A DNA stretch of 50,853 nucleotides from Anaerorhabdus sp036641015 (GCF_036641015.1 NZ_JAVWFO010000006.1:1-50853), one strand, 5' to 3'. Numbered from the stretch's first letter, positions 1-7,935 are shown. Made by a program: numbers and translations. The notes: a model not told the origin generated them from the sequence alone.

Positions 1-20
1 AATGAATTTAATCCCGTTAG

Positions 21-29
21 TGATATAAT
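21..29 (+). promoter_or_regulatory. Extended -10 element upstream of the radical SAM gene
   Basis: The bases TGATATAAT match an extended -10 (TGnTATAAT) and would place the transcript start near 36, just ahead of a GGAG ribosome binding site at 41-44. The -35 region is at the window edge and shows no clear match, so this is suggestive only. Confidence 0.4.
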
Positions 30-49
30 AGACAAGAATTGGAGAAATT

Positions 50-1696
50 ATGAAAGTAGTATTAACATCTTTAAATGCAAAATATATTCATACAAACTTG
101 GCTTTGCGATGGCTCTATGTAGCTCGTGATACCAATTTTGATGTCGAGATTCAAGAATATACAATACGTGATGATATACAAACAGTAGCAAATAAAATAG
201 TTGAATCAAAACCAGATATTATTGGATTATCAATATATATTTGGAATCAAGAAGAATCACAAGAATTAGTTAAATATATAAATAAGTTAGATTCTTCAAT
301 TAGAATTATTATTGGAGGTCCAGAGGTAACCTTTGAATACGAAGATTGGTTAAACTTGCCAATTGAAGGAATATGTAGGGGCGAAGGCGAAGTTTCATTT
401 TGGCAAGCTTGTAGGAAAGAATTAGAAATTGAGGGGTTTGTAAGCAAAACTTATAAATCAAAAATACCATTTGCGAAAGTAGATTTAAATTGGTTAGAAA
501 CATTGGAATGTCCATATTTTTTAGAAATGGACAAAAACAATCAAAAAAATCGTTATTTGTATTTTGAAACAAGTAGGGGTTGTCCATATCGTTGTAGTTA
601 TTGTTTATCTTCATTAGATAATCAAGTGCGTTTATTTTCCGAAGACTATGTCATTAAACAATTAAAACGACTTGAAACAATTGAGTGTAAGCAAGTAAAA
701 TTCTTAGATCGAACATTTAACGTTAAACCAGATAGGGCTTTAAAAATAGCACAATTAATCGAAAAAATGAATGTTAATTTTAGTTTTCAATTTGAGGTTG
801 TACTCGATACAATGATTGAGGAAATGTTAACATTTTTTGAGAATTCAAACAAAGAACGCTTTCGATTTGAAGTGGGTGTACAATCGTTTAATCAAATAAC
901 TTTAAAAGCAGTCAATCGACATCAAGATTTAGATAAACTAACAAAAAATATTAAGCGGTTAAGTAGTGCGGGTTGTATAATGCATGTGGATCTTATAGGC
1001 GGATTACCATATGAAGATTTAAATTCATTTAGGGAATCATATTCTAAATTATTTGCATGTGGTGCAAGTGAAATACAGGTAGGTATTTTAAAACTATTGA
1101 AAGGCACAGTACTACGAAAAGAAGCAAGTAATTATGAATTTGATTATAGTGATGAATCACCCTATACAATAAGAAAAACACAATGGTTAAGTAATGAAGA
1201 TTTAAATATAATCGAGGATGTATATCAAGCAACTGAAAAACTGTATAACAATGGTAGAATACGATTTACGCTGGATATGTGTTTTAAATGGGGATATCCA
1301 ATTTTTGATGTTATGGCAAAAGTTGGTAATAAAATAAGGCAATTTAAAGAACAACCTCAAATAAGAGATTACTTTATTATGCTTGAAGAGGTATTAAGCA
1401 CATACTCCTATAATGAAATTGATATCATACATGCTTTATTGAATACAGATTATTATATGATTTTTAAACAAACTCCAAAACCATTATTTAGCGATGAAAT
1501 AAACCGCGATGTAGTAAAATCATTATTTAAGAAATGGATTCAAGATTCTTACTTTAATGAACAGACACTTTATAATTATGGTAAAATAAGGCTTGGATTT
1601 AATTGTAATCAAATTATGTATCAAGTACTTATTTATGATAGTCATCAAAACTATCCAAGTAGAAGTTGGTTTAATTTAGAGGGAGAAAAACAATGA
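50..1696 (+). CDS. B12-binding-type radical SAM protein with DUF4080 C-terminus
   Basis: The protein has 548 aa. Residues about 1-125 look like a cobalamin-binding-type Rossmann domain (IIIGGPEVTFEYE near 87-99). A radical SAM core follows, with the cluster motif CPYRCSYC giving Cys178, Cys182 and Cys185 (CxxxCxxC). The last ~130 residues fit the DUF4080 domain that accompanies this family in Firmicutes. By family it should be an iron-sulfur, SAM-dependent enzyme, possibly using cobalamin; the substrate is unknown. The ATG has GGAG 6 bases upstream. Its end overlaps the rdgB start by four bases, so the two are translationally coupled and the gene probably leads the operon. The fold assignment is strong; the reaction cannot be stated. 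Confidence 0.88.
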   Translation: MKVVLTSLNAKYIHTNLALRWLYVARDTNFDVEIQEYTIRDDIQTVANKIVESKPDIIGLSIYIWNQEESQELVKYINKLDSSIRIIIGGPEVTFEYEDWLNLPIEGICRGEGEVSFWQACRKELEIEGFVSKTYKSKIPFAKVDLNWLETLECPYFLEMDKNNQKNRYLYFETSRGCPYRCSYCLSSLDNQVRLFSEDYVIKQLKRLETIECKQVKFLDRTFNVKPDRALKIAQLIEKMNVNFSFQFEVVLDTMIEEMLTFFENSNKERFRFEVGVQSFNQITLKAVNRHQDLDKLTKNIKRLSSAGCIMHVDLIGGLPYEDLNSFRESYSKLFACGASEIQVGILKLLKGTVLRKEASNYEFDYSDESPYTIRKTQWLSNEDLNIIEDVYQATEKLYNNGRIRFTLDMCFKWGYPIFDVMAKVGNKIRQFKEQPQIRDYFIMLEEVLSTYSYNEIDIIHALLNTDYYMIFKQTPKPLFSDEINRDVVKSLFKKWIQDSYFNEQTLYNYGKIRLGFNCNQIMYQVLIYDSHQNYPSRSWFNLEGEKQ

Positions 1697-2283
1697 AAGA
1701 TTTATTTATAGCATCAGCAAATGCTCATAAAATAAAGGAATTTAAGCAAATGCTTGAACCACTAGGATATGATATTAAAAGTATAAATGATTTGCCTGAA
1801 GTAATTGATATCGAAGAAACAGGTTTAACTTTTGAAGAAAATGCAATAATTAAGGCCAAGACAATCAGTGATAAATTTAATATCCCTTGTATTTCTGATG
1901 ATTCGGGGTTAGAAATTGATGCACTTAATAAAGAACCTGGTGTTCAATCAGCACGTTATTTAGGACATGATACAAGTTATGATTATAAAAATAGTGTTTT
2001 ATTAGAACGTATGAAAGATGAAACAAATCGTTCTTGTCGATTCGTGTGTGCAATAGCCCTTAGCATTCCAGGACATGAACCTGTTGTATTTAGAGATACA
2101 ATTGAAGGTACTGTTGCGCTAGAAATTGTAGGTAAAAAAGGATTTGGATATGATCCAATTGTTTACTATGAACCATTTAAAACTACATTAGCTAATGTAA
2201 GTGAAGAAATGAAGAATAGTGTATCACATCGTGGCAAAGCATTAAAAAAATTGTTGGTATATTTAAATGAAAAACCTATCTAA
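1693..2283 (+). CDS. rdgB: Non-canonical purine NTP pyrophosphatase (RdgB/HAM1)
   Basis: This 196-aa protein has the usual family length. The N-terminus ASANAHKIKEF is the nucleotide-binding SxNxxK motif, SDDSGLEIDAL holds the catalytic acidic residues, and GFGYDPIV plus SHRGKAL complete the Ham1 signature. The family hydrolyses ITP, dITP and XTP to monophosphates and so keeps deaminated purines out of DNA and RNA. It starts inside the stop of the radical SAM gene (ATGA) and overlaps the next gene by 17 bases, so it is mid-operon. A deoxyinosine glycosylase that would repair the same type of damage after incorporation is encoded at 28942-29409. Confidence 0.95.
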   Translation: MKDLFIASANAHKIKEFKQMLEPLGYDIKSINDLPEVIDIEETGLTFEENAIIKAKTISDKFNIPCISDDSGLEIDALNKEPGVQSARYLGHDTSYDYKNSVLLERMKDETNRSCRFVCAIALSIPGHEPVVFRDTIEGTVALEIVGKKGFGYDPIVYYEPFKTTLANVSEEMKNSVSHRGKALKKLLVYLNEKPI

Positions 2284-2947
2284 ACCATTTTTTTTCATTG
2301 CAACTATTTGTTTTATAGTAGCATTTTTCTTAACTTGTTTAGATGTAATCAGTTTTAATCGAAGTTTTTATGATAGCGAGTATAATAAATTGGGTGTTGC
2401 TGAAACAATTGGTATAAGCGATGTTGAATTGAAAGAAACAACAACGGTTTTATTAGATTATATTCAAGATAAAAGAGATGATTTAAATGTAAGTGCCAAC
2501 ATATTAGGTCAACAACGTCAAGTGTTTAACGAAAAAGAAATTATGCATATGGTAGATGTAAAAATTTTATATCAAAATGCGATGTTGGTAAAAATGTTAG
2601 GATGGATTGGCTGCATAGGATTTGGAATATTAGGAATCATTACCGATAAAAAGAATGCATTAAAAAATGGAACAGAAATGTTTCTTATGGGTACAGTATT
2701 TTCTTTATCATTAATCGTATTTTTAGGATTATATGCCATAATTGATTTTGAACAATTTTGGTTGCAATTTCATTACGTCTTTTTTACGAATGATTTATTT
2801 TTCTTAGATCCTAGCAAAGACATTCTTATACAAATGGTACCAAGCCAGTTTTTCTTTGATTTAGTATTTAGAATTGCAGGCTCATTTTTAATAGGCATGG
2901 TTATTTTGTGTAGTGGATGTATATATGTAAGGAGAAAAAGATTATGA
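2267..2947 (+). CDS. DUF1461 (TIGR01906) integral membrane protein
   Basis: This 226-aa protein has four hydrophobic segments: about 7-27, 110-128, 142-164 and 200-219. Between the first and second lies a ~75-residue hydrophilic loop that begins with the conserved-looking DVISFNRSFYDSEY. Length and layout fit the DUF1461 family of Firmicutes membrane proteins, whose function is unknown. It overlaps rdgB by 17 bases and trmL by four, so it is co-transcribed with both. The family call rests on recognition of the N-terminal pattern and topology. Confidence 0.8.
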   Translation: MKNLSKPFFFIATICFIVAFFLTCLDVISFNRSFYDSEYNKLGVAETIGISDVELKETTTVLLDYIQDKRDDLNVSANILGQQRQVFNEKEIMHMVDVKILYQNAMLVKMLGWIGCIGFGILGIITDKKNALKNGTEMFLMGTVFSLSLIVFLGLYAIIDFEQFWLQFHYVFFTNDLFFLDPSKDILIQMVPSQFFFDLVFRIAGSFLIGMVILCSGCIYVRRKRL

Positions 2948-3453
2948 TACATGTTGTTTTATTTGAGCCGGAGATACCTCAAAATACTGGTAATATTATG
3001 AGAACTTGTATGGCTAGTAATTGTAAATTACATTTAATAGAACCGCTTGGTTTTTCATTAGATGAAAAACATTTGCGCCGTTCTGGAATGGATTATCGCG
3101 ATAAACTTGATGTAACAACATATTCGAATTGGGATGAATTTTGCAGTAAAAATGAGGGTACTTATTTCTATATAACTCGTTATGGAAGAAAAAGTCCAAC
3201 GCAATTTGATTATAAGGAAGTAGAAGGGGATATTTACCTAGTTTTTGGAAAAGAAAGTACAGGTATTCCTAAAGATATCTTGAAAGATCATTTAGGATTT
3301 TGTGCTCGATTACCTATGGTTGCTGATGCACGAAGTTTGAATCTTTCTAACTGTGTTGCGATTTGTGTCTATGAGGTATTAAGGCAATTAGATTATCCTG
3401 GATTAAGTCCAGTTGAAGTTATCAAGGGAGAGGATTGGTTAGAACATGACTAA
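2944..3453 (+). CDS. trmL: tRNA (cytidine/uridine-34-2'-O)-methyltransferase TrmL
   Basis: This is a 169-aa SPOUT methyltransferase. FEPEIPQNTGNIMRTC is the N-terminal family motif, LVFGKESTGIP and LNLSNCVAICVYEVLRQ form the knotted SAM site. TrmL methylates the wobble nucleotide of tRNA-Leu isoacceptors. The reading frame is open from 2917, but the start at 2944 is preferred: it has GGAGAAA eight bases upstream, overlaps the previous stop as ATGA, and gives exactly the family N-terminus (MIHVVLFEPEIP). The gene overlaps the ECF S-component by eight bases. Confidence 0.94.
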   Translation: MIHVVLFEPEIPQNTGNIMRTCMASNCKLHLIEPLGFSLDEKHLRRSGMDYRDKLDVTTYSNWDEFCSKNEGTYFYITRYGRKSPTQFDYKEVEGDIYLVFGKESTGIPKDILKDHLGFCARLPMVADARSLNLSNCVAICVYEVLRQLDYPGLSPVEVIKGEDWLEHD

Positions 3454-3958
3454 TACAAAGAAGTTAGTAACTGCTTCAGTTCTTTTAGCAATTGGTGTGT
3501 TATTACCTCAAGTATTTCATATCATACCAGGAAATTTGACAGGAATAATTTCGCCGATGCATTTACCTGCTTTTTTCGCAGGATTAATTTTAGGGCCATT
3601 TTATGGTGTTTTAGTGGGAATGCTAATTCCTTTGCTGAGTAGCATTATAACGGGAATGCCTCCATTAATGCCAATAGCTGCTTGTATGATGGTTGAGATA
3701 GGTATTTATGGTTTAGTTTGTGGTTTACTCATCAAAAAATTTAATATATTTGTAGCATTACTAATTGCAATTGTTGCGGGAAGAATTGGGTATGTATCTG
3801 CTTTGTCACTTATCCAAGGGATCACATCGATTGGGATATGGTGGGCTAATCTAATAGCTAATTTTAGTGGTGGCGTTTTTGCGATAATGATTCAATTTAT
3901 ATTAATTCCATTACTAGTTCCAAGGATTCAAAAAGCATTAGAAAGTTCAAACCATTAG
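3446..3958 (+). CDS. ECF transporter S component (substrate-binding membrane subunit)
   Basis: This 170-aa, highly hydrophobic protein has about five to six membrane spans. The region from residue 35 to 80 (MHLPAFFAGLILGPFYG, then a GMPPLMPIAACMMVE stretch) is typical of the DUF3816/pantothenate-niacin-like group of ECF S components. Such proteins bind a vitamin and dock onto the shared EcfA/EcfA'/EcfT module, which is not in this window. The substrate cannot be told from the sequence. It overlaps trmL by eight bases and ends the first operon; its TAG stop lies inside the -35 box of the next promoter. Confidence 0.82.
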   Translation: MTNTKKLVTASVLLAIGVLLPQVFHIIPGNLTGIISPMHLPAFFAGLILGPFYGVLVGMLIPLLSSIITGMPPLMPIAACMMVEIGIYGLVCGLLIKKFNIFVALLIAIVAGRIGYVSALSLIQGITSIGIWWANLIANFSGGVFAIMIQFILIPLLVPRIQKALESSNH

Positions 3959-3984
3959 ACAAACCATTTAAGATTTCATATAAT
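3956..3984 (+). promoter_or_regulatory. Near-consensus sigma-A promoter for the small membrane protein-ridA unit
   Basis: TAGACA (3956-3961) and TATAAT (3979-3984) are separated by exactly 17 bases, an 11 of 12 match to the consensus. The -35 box contains the TAG stop of the ECF gene. Transcription would start near 3991 inside the AAGGAGAGG sequence, so the leader is only about 15 nt. This is one of the best promoters in the window. Confidence 0.62.
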
Positions 3985-4004
3985 AACAAGGAGAGGTGAA
4001 TACT

Positions 4005-4178
4005 ATGATAGAAAATGTTAATGATTTTTTGTCGCTAGCCTTTTTAGTTGTGGTTATTATGTATGGGTTTTATTTAACCTACTCGGTATTTGTAAAGCAC
4101 CATGCGCATAAGATGCAACAACTTGAATCAGACTATTATCAAGAAGATGTAGATGATTCTCAATCAGACTTTTATTAA
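4005..4178 (+). CDS. Small single-span membrane protein with HHAH motif
   Basis: I do not recognise this 57-aa protein. Residues about 9-30 form one hydrophobic membrane span. It is followed by KHHAHK (31-36), then a strongly acidic tail rich in Asp, Glu, Ser and Tyr. The frame is open from a GTG at 3996, but the ATG at 4005 is preferred because AAGGAG (3988-3993) lies at normal distance before it. It is the first gene after a near-consensus promoter and sits 17 bases before ridA, with which it should be co-transcribed. The His cluster and acidic tail could bind a metal ion, but that is inference only. Confidence 0.72.
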   Translation: MIENVNDFLSLAFLVVVIMYGFYLTYSVFVKHHAHKMQQLESDYYQEDVDDSQSDFY

Positions 4179-4195
4179 TTTGAAGGAGGAGTATA

Positions 4196-4705
4196 ATGTT
4201 TACTCAAGCAATTTCATCTCCTAATGCACCTAAAGCACTAGGACCTTATTCTCAAGCTATTAAGCTAGGAGATTTCGTTTATTTATCTGGACAAATTCCT
4301 ATGGATCCTACAACAGGTGAAATAGTAGAAGGTGGTATTCAAGAACAAACACAGCAAGTTTTAAGAAATATTGAAGCTGTACTAGCTGAAATGAATCTTG
4401 AAACTCGTCATGTTGTAAAAACTACCGTATTCATGACTGATTTATCTGAATTTGAAGCTATGAATCAAATTTATGCTTTATATTTTGCAGAACCTTTCCC
4501 AGCTCGCTCAACTATTCAAGTTGCAGGGTTACCAAAAGGTGCTAAGATTGAAATTGAATGTACAGTTATTGATACACTTGTTTACGAAAAACAAATGGCT
4601 CAAGGCGGTTGCGGTGGAAACTGTGGCGGTGGATGTGGTGACGGCGATTGTAGTTGCGGCGACGATTGCTGTTGTGAAGACGATGATTGTGAATGCGGTA
4701 AATAA
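4196..4705 (+). CDS. RidA-family imine deaminase with cysteine-rich C-terminal tail
   Basis: Residues 1-131 are a complete RidA/YjgF domain: GPYSQAI, YLSGQIPMDP, the substrate-binding arginine in PARSTIQV (Arg104) and the KIEIEC strand. Family members hydrolyse reactive enamine/imine intermediates from PLP enzymes to ketoacids. Residues 132-169 are an unusual addition with 10 Cys, 11 Gly and 9 acidic residues, without hydrophobic residues beyond the first few. RidA proteins normally end near residue 125-130. The DNA of the tail is visibly GC-richer than its surroundings. The start has AGGAGG at a normal distance. The gene is second in a two-gene unit and its last codons lie in the terminator stem. 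The enzyme class is secure; the tail's role is not known. Confidence 0.9.
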   Translation: MFTQAISSPNAPKALGPYSQAIKLGDFVYLSGQIPMDPTTGEIVEGGIQEQTQQVLRNIEAVLAEMNLETRHVVKTTVFMTDLSEFEAMNQIYALYFAEPFPARSTIQVAGLPKGAKIEIECTVIDTLVYEKQMAQGGCGGNCGGGCGDGDCSCGDDCCCEDDDCECGK

Positions 4706-4721
4706 CCGCATTTTTCTTTTG
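4694..4721 (+). terminator. Intrinsic terminator overlapping the ridA stop codon
   Basis: TGCGGT (4694-4699) pairs with ACCGCA (4705-4710) around the loop AAATA. A T-rich run TTTTTCTTTT follows. The TAA stop (4703-4705) lies in the loop and 3' arm, so the hairpin also encodes the last Cys-Gly-Lys of the protein. Confidence 0.82.
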
Positions 4722-4745
4722 TTTATAGCTGAATCAATCTATAAT
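4719..4745 (+). promoter_or_regulatory. Possible promoter for the metallophosphoesterase
   Basis: A perfect TATAAT lies at 4740-4745, 26 bases before the ATG. The best upstream hexamer, TTGTTT at 4719-4724, gives a short 15-base spacer and overlaps the preceding terminator T-run, so only the -10 is convincing. Confidence 0.35.
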
Positions 4746-4771
4746 TAAGTTACAAGAAAGCGAGGGAACAA

Positions 4772-5608
4772 ATGAAAGAATTATTTTTTATAACGAGTTT
4801 TGTGTTGCTTTGCTATCTTATTTATTCAATTGTAATAAATAAAAAAATAAAATTAACAAAGTATATAGTTAGTAGTAGCAAAATACCTGTTGATTTTAAT
4901 GGATATCGGATAATTTTATTAACGGACATCCACAATGAATCATATTTAAACAATGATGAATTTGTTAAAAAGGTAGAAAAATTAAAGCCAAATATTATTT
5001 TACTAGGTGGTGATATGATTGATTCTAGGCGAACAAATATTGATGAAGCGATTTCGTTAGCGTTAAAATTTAACAAAGATACACCAATGTACTTTGTAAC
5101 AGGGAATCATGAATATCGGGTAGATGAAAACATTGAATTTATACATAGGTTACAAAATATTGGGATAAAGGTGTTGCGTAATGAGAGAGAATATATTTGT
5201 ATTGGGGATTCAAAAATATTGTTGATTGGTATTGATGATCCTCATTTTATTTCTCAAAGAGGTCATCACGATGAACAAATTGCGGTTAATAAGGTATTAG
5301 ATGAATTAATTGATTCAAAAGTTTATTCGGTATTATTAACACATCGTCCAGAATTTTTCGAAGAATTTTATCAACATGGGATTGACTTAGCGCTTGCAGG
5401 ACATACTCATGGTGGTCAAATTAGAATTCCGTTTATTGGTGGCATAATTGCTCCGCATCAAGGATTCTTTCCAAAGTATGATGCAGGGGTATTTGTTAAA
5501 GGGGATACTACTTTGATTATTAGTAAAGGATTGGGTCGAAGTTCTTTTCCGATTAGGATTAATAATCAGGCTGAAATAGTATGCATAGATTTGCAATGTA
5601 AATCGTGA
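4772..5608 (+). CDS. Membrane-anchored metallophosphoesterase (YkuE/YaeI-like)
   Basis: This 278-aa protein starts with a hydrophobic anchor at about 3-23. It then shows the calcineurin-like phosphoesterase motifs in order: LTDIHNE, GGDMID, GNHEYR, LTHRPE and GHTHGGQIRIP. These residues bind the two metal ions. Related proteins (YkuE, YaeI) are membrane-attached phosphohydrolases acting on UDP-sugar or lipid-type substrates; the substrate here is not evident. The start has GAGGGAA at good distance. The gene appears to stand alone, between the ridA terminator and the ABC-F gene. Confidence 0.87.
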   Translation: MKELFFITSFVLLCYLIYSIVINKKIKLTKYIVSSSKIPVDFNGYRIILLTDIHNESYLNNDEFVKKVEKLKPNIILLGGDMIDSRRTNIDEAISLALKFNKDTPMYFVTGNHEYRVDENIEFIHRLQNIGIKVLRNEREYICIGDSKILLIGIDDPHFISQRGHHDEQIAVNKVLDELIDSKVYSVLLTHRPEFFEEFYQHGIDLALAGHTHGGQIRIPFIGGIIAPHQGFFPKYDAGVFVKGDTTLIISKGLGRSSFPIRINNQAEIVCIDLQCKS

Positions 5609-5670
5609 TTTAATCTTGTTTTAGTGATTAACCTTGTGTAAACTATATAGGAAAACGATGGAGAGACACG

Positions 5671-7221
5671 ATGAGTATATTAACAGTAGAAAATTTAACA
5701 CATAGTTATGGCGGTAGAGAAATATTTGAGAATGTTTCCTTCCGTCTTTTAAAGGGTGAGCATATTGGATTAATTGGTGCTAATGGTGAAGGAAAAAGTA
5801 CTTTCATGAAAATAATTACTAATACATTAGAACCGGATGAAGGAAAAATTATTTGGAGTAATTCAGTTAGTGTAGGATACTTGGATCAAAATGCTAGTTT
5901 AAAAGAGGGAGATACAATTCGTGATACCTTAAAAAAAGCATTTGATCATTTATTTGAAATGGAAACTAAGATAAATGATTATTATATGAAGATGACCGAT
6001 TGTACTGAAGATGAAATGAATATAATGCTTGAGGAAATTGGTGAAATGCAAGAATTCATGGAGCATCATGATTTTTATCTCATTGATTCTAAAGTTGAAG
6101 AAGTAGCATTTGCAATTGGACTAAATGACATTGGCTTAGATAAAATGGTAAATGAATTGAGTGGTGGACAAAGAAGTAAGGTTTTATTAGGGAAATTATT
6201 ATTAGAGAAACCAGATATATTATTGCTTGATGAGCCAACTAACTACTTAGATGAGGAACACATTGATTGGTTAAAAAACTATTTGAAGAACTATGAAAAT
6301 GCATTTATTTTAATTTCTCATGATATTCCGTTCCTAAATGATGTAGTTAATATTATTTATCATGTTGATAATTGTTTACTTACTAGATATGTTGGAGATT
6401 ATGATGAATTTGAAAGAATTTACGAAATCAATCAAAAACAATTGGAAGCTGCTTATGAAAGACAACAAAAAGAAATAGAAAAACTTGAAGACTTTGTCGC
6501 AAGAAATAAAGCTCGTGTTGCTACTCGTGGAATGGCTAATTCACGTGCAAAGAAACTTGATAAAATGGAAAGAATAACTCTTAAGGGCGAAAAACCAAAA
6601 CCTACTTTTAATTTTATGATGGGAAAAACACCTGGTAAAAATATATTTGAAGCCGAGAATTTAGTGATTGGCTATGAGTCTGCATTGTCTGTACCTATGA
6701 ATTTGATTTTAGAAAAAGGTAAAAAAATTGCTGTTGTTGGAGCTAATGGATTAGGAAAATCAACTTTATTAAAGAGTTTTCTAGATGTTATTCCTGCGAT
6801 TAGTGGAAGAACTTATCTCGGTGAGAATTTAGAAGTAGGTTATTTTGAACAAGAAGCACCGAAATCAACAAAAAGTTGTATTGATGATTTATGGGATGAG
6901 TTTCCTGCATATAGTCAATATGAAATTCGCAGTGCTTTAGCAAAGTGTGGATTAACTACTGAACAAATCGAAAGTAAAGTAAATGTGTTATCGGGTGGTG
7001 AACAAGCTAAATTGAGATTGTGTAAGATATTAAATAGACCTTGTAATATTTTGGTTTTAGATGAACCTACCAACCATTTAGATCAAGATGCAAAAGATGA
7101 ATTAAAAAAGGCGCTAAAAGAGTACAAGGGGTCTATTTTATTGGTATGCCATGAACGTGAATTTTATGAAGATATTGTAGATGAAGTATGGAATCTTGCG
7201 CAATATAGCTTGAATGCGTAA
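5671..7221 (+). CDS. ABC-F family ATPase (two ATP-binding domains)
   Basis: This 516-aa protein has no membrane spans. It has two ABC cassettes with Walker A GANGEGKST (36-44) and GANGLGKST (about 357-365). The signatures are LSGGQRSK and LSGGEQAK, each followed by a DEPTNxLD Walker B. The inter-domain linker (about 255-310) is long, charged and helical (KEIEKLEDFVARNKARVATR), as in ABC-F proteins that bind the ribosomal E site. Such proteins act in translation or antibiotic protection; the exact subfamily is uncertain (YbiT/YkpA-like layout). GGAGAG precedes the ATG. The nucleotidyltransferase follows 24 bases downstream and may be co-transcribed. Confidence 0.92.
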   Translation: MSILTVENLTHSYGGREIFENVSFRLLKGEHIGLIGANGEGKSTFMKIITNTLEPDEGKIIWSNSVSVGYLDQNASLKEGDTIRDTLKKAFDHLFEMETKINDYYMKMTDCTEDEMNIMLEEIGEMQEFMEHHDFYLIDSKVEEVAFAIGLNDIGLDKMVNELSGGQRSKVLLGKLLLEKPDILLLDEPTNYLDEEHIDWLKNYLKNYENAFILISHDIPFLNDVVNIIYHVDNCLLTRYVGDYDEFERIYEINQKQLEAAYERQQKEIEKLEDFVARNKARVATRGMANSRAKKLDKMERITLKGEKPKPTFNFMMGKTPGKNIFEAENLVIGYESALSVPMNLILEKGKKIAVVGANGLGKSTLLKSFLDVIPAISGRTYLGENLEVGYFEQEAPKSTKSCIDDLWDEFPAYSQYEIRSALAKCGLTTEQIESKVNVLSGGEQAKLRLCKILNRPCNILVLDEPTNHLDQDAKDELKKALKEYKGSILLVCHEREFYEDIVDEVWNLAQYSLNA

Positions 7222-7245
7222 TTAAATAATAATAGAGGTAAGTAA

Positions 7246-7854
7246 ATGGAAAAAATAATCCAGTATTTGAAAGAAAAATATAAACCGGAATCTATAATAT
7301 TATATGGCTCTTATGCAAACCACACGCAAGATTTAAACAGTGATTTTGATGCGTTGGTAATTACAAAAGAAAAGTGTGACAAATATGATAATACAATTGT
7401 TAATGATGTTTTATTAGATGTGTTTGTATACCATTATGATGAATTGTTAAGCAATTTTAATCCGGAAGATTTTGTGATGATATTTGATGGAAATATCATC
7501 ATGGATAATGATGGCATTGCTTTAAAATTAAAAGAAAAAGTAAATCAATATATTACTAACTATCCTAAAATCGATAATGAGGAAGCAAAACATCTTATTG
7601 TCTGGTGTAAGAAAATGTTGGAAAGAGCTAAGAGAGAAGATACTGAAGGGTATTATCGCTGGCATTGGTTATTAGTGGATACTTTAAAAATTTATTTTGA
7701 TTGTATTGGATCTTATTATTTTGGTCCTAAGAAATCATTGGAAATTTTAAAGAAAAAAGATATTCGAGGATATATGCTGTATCAAAAAGCTGTGACATCA
7801 TTTGATATGAAGTCATTGATTCAATGGATTGAGTATCTAGAGAAAATAAAATAG
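7246..7854 (+). CDS. Nucleotidyltransferase-domain protein with C-terminal helical domain
   Basis: This 202-aa protein begins with a Pol-beta-type nucleotidyltransferase fold. GSYANHTQDLNSDFDALV (about residues 22-39) supplies the GS motif and the DxD metal ligands, and LLDVFVY supplies the third Asp. Residues ~105-200 are helical and resemble the C-terminal half of kanamycin-nucleotidyltransferase-type enzymes. The canonical HEPN RNase motif (RxxxxxH) is not seen. It could transfer a nucleotide to a small molecule, protein or tRNA; no substrate can be assigned. AGAGGT lies before the ATG. It follows the ABC-F gene by 24 bases. Confidence 0.75.
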   Translation: MEKIIQYLKEKYKPESIILYGSYANHTQDLNSDFDALVITKEKCDKYDNTIVNDVLLDVFVYHYDELLSNFNPEDFVMIFDGNIIMDNDGIALKLKEKVNQYITNYPKIDNEEAKHLIVWCKKMLERAKREDTEGYYRWHWLLVDTLKIYFDCIGSYYFGPKKSLEILKKKDIRGYMLYQKAVTSFDMKSLIQWIEYLEKIK

Positions 7855-7856
7855 AC

Positions 7857-7876
7857 ACTCAATAAGAGTTTTTTTT
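7857..7876 (+). terminator. Weak intrinsic terminator after the nucleotidyltransferase gene
   Basis: ACTC (7857-7860) pairs with GAGT (7866-7869) around AATAA, followed by eight T. The T-run is good but the stem is only four base pairs, so termination may be incomplete. Confidence 0.45.
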
Positions 7877-7935
7877 GGTTGTTTAACAAAATATATATTA
7901 GTTCAGCAAAGCGATAATAAAAAACAGGGTATAAG

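Noticed and set aside
4473..4748. 91-codon plus-strand frame rich in Ala and Val over the ridA tail, and a similar minus frame at 4529-4711
   Set aside because: They are alternate-frame readings of the Cys/Gly-rich tail of ridA; they lack ribosome sites, and the RidA frame has all conserved residues.
7246..7854. Nucleotidyltransferase-HEPN toxin-antitoxin pair
   Set aside because: There is one polypeptide, no adjacent small partner gene, and no RxxxxxH motif of HEPN RNases.
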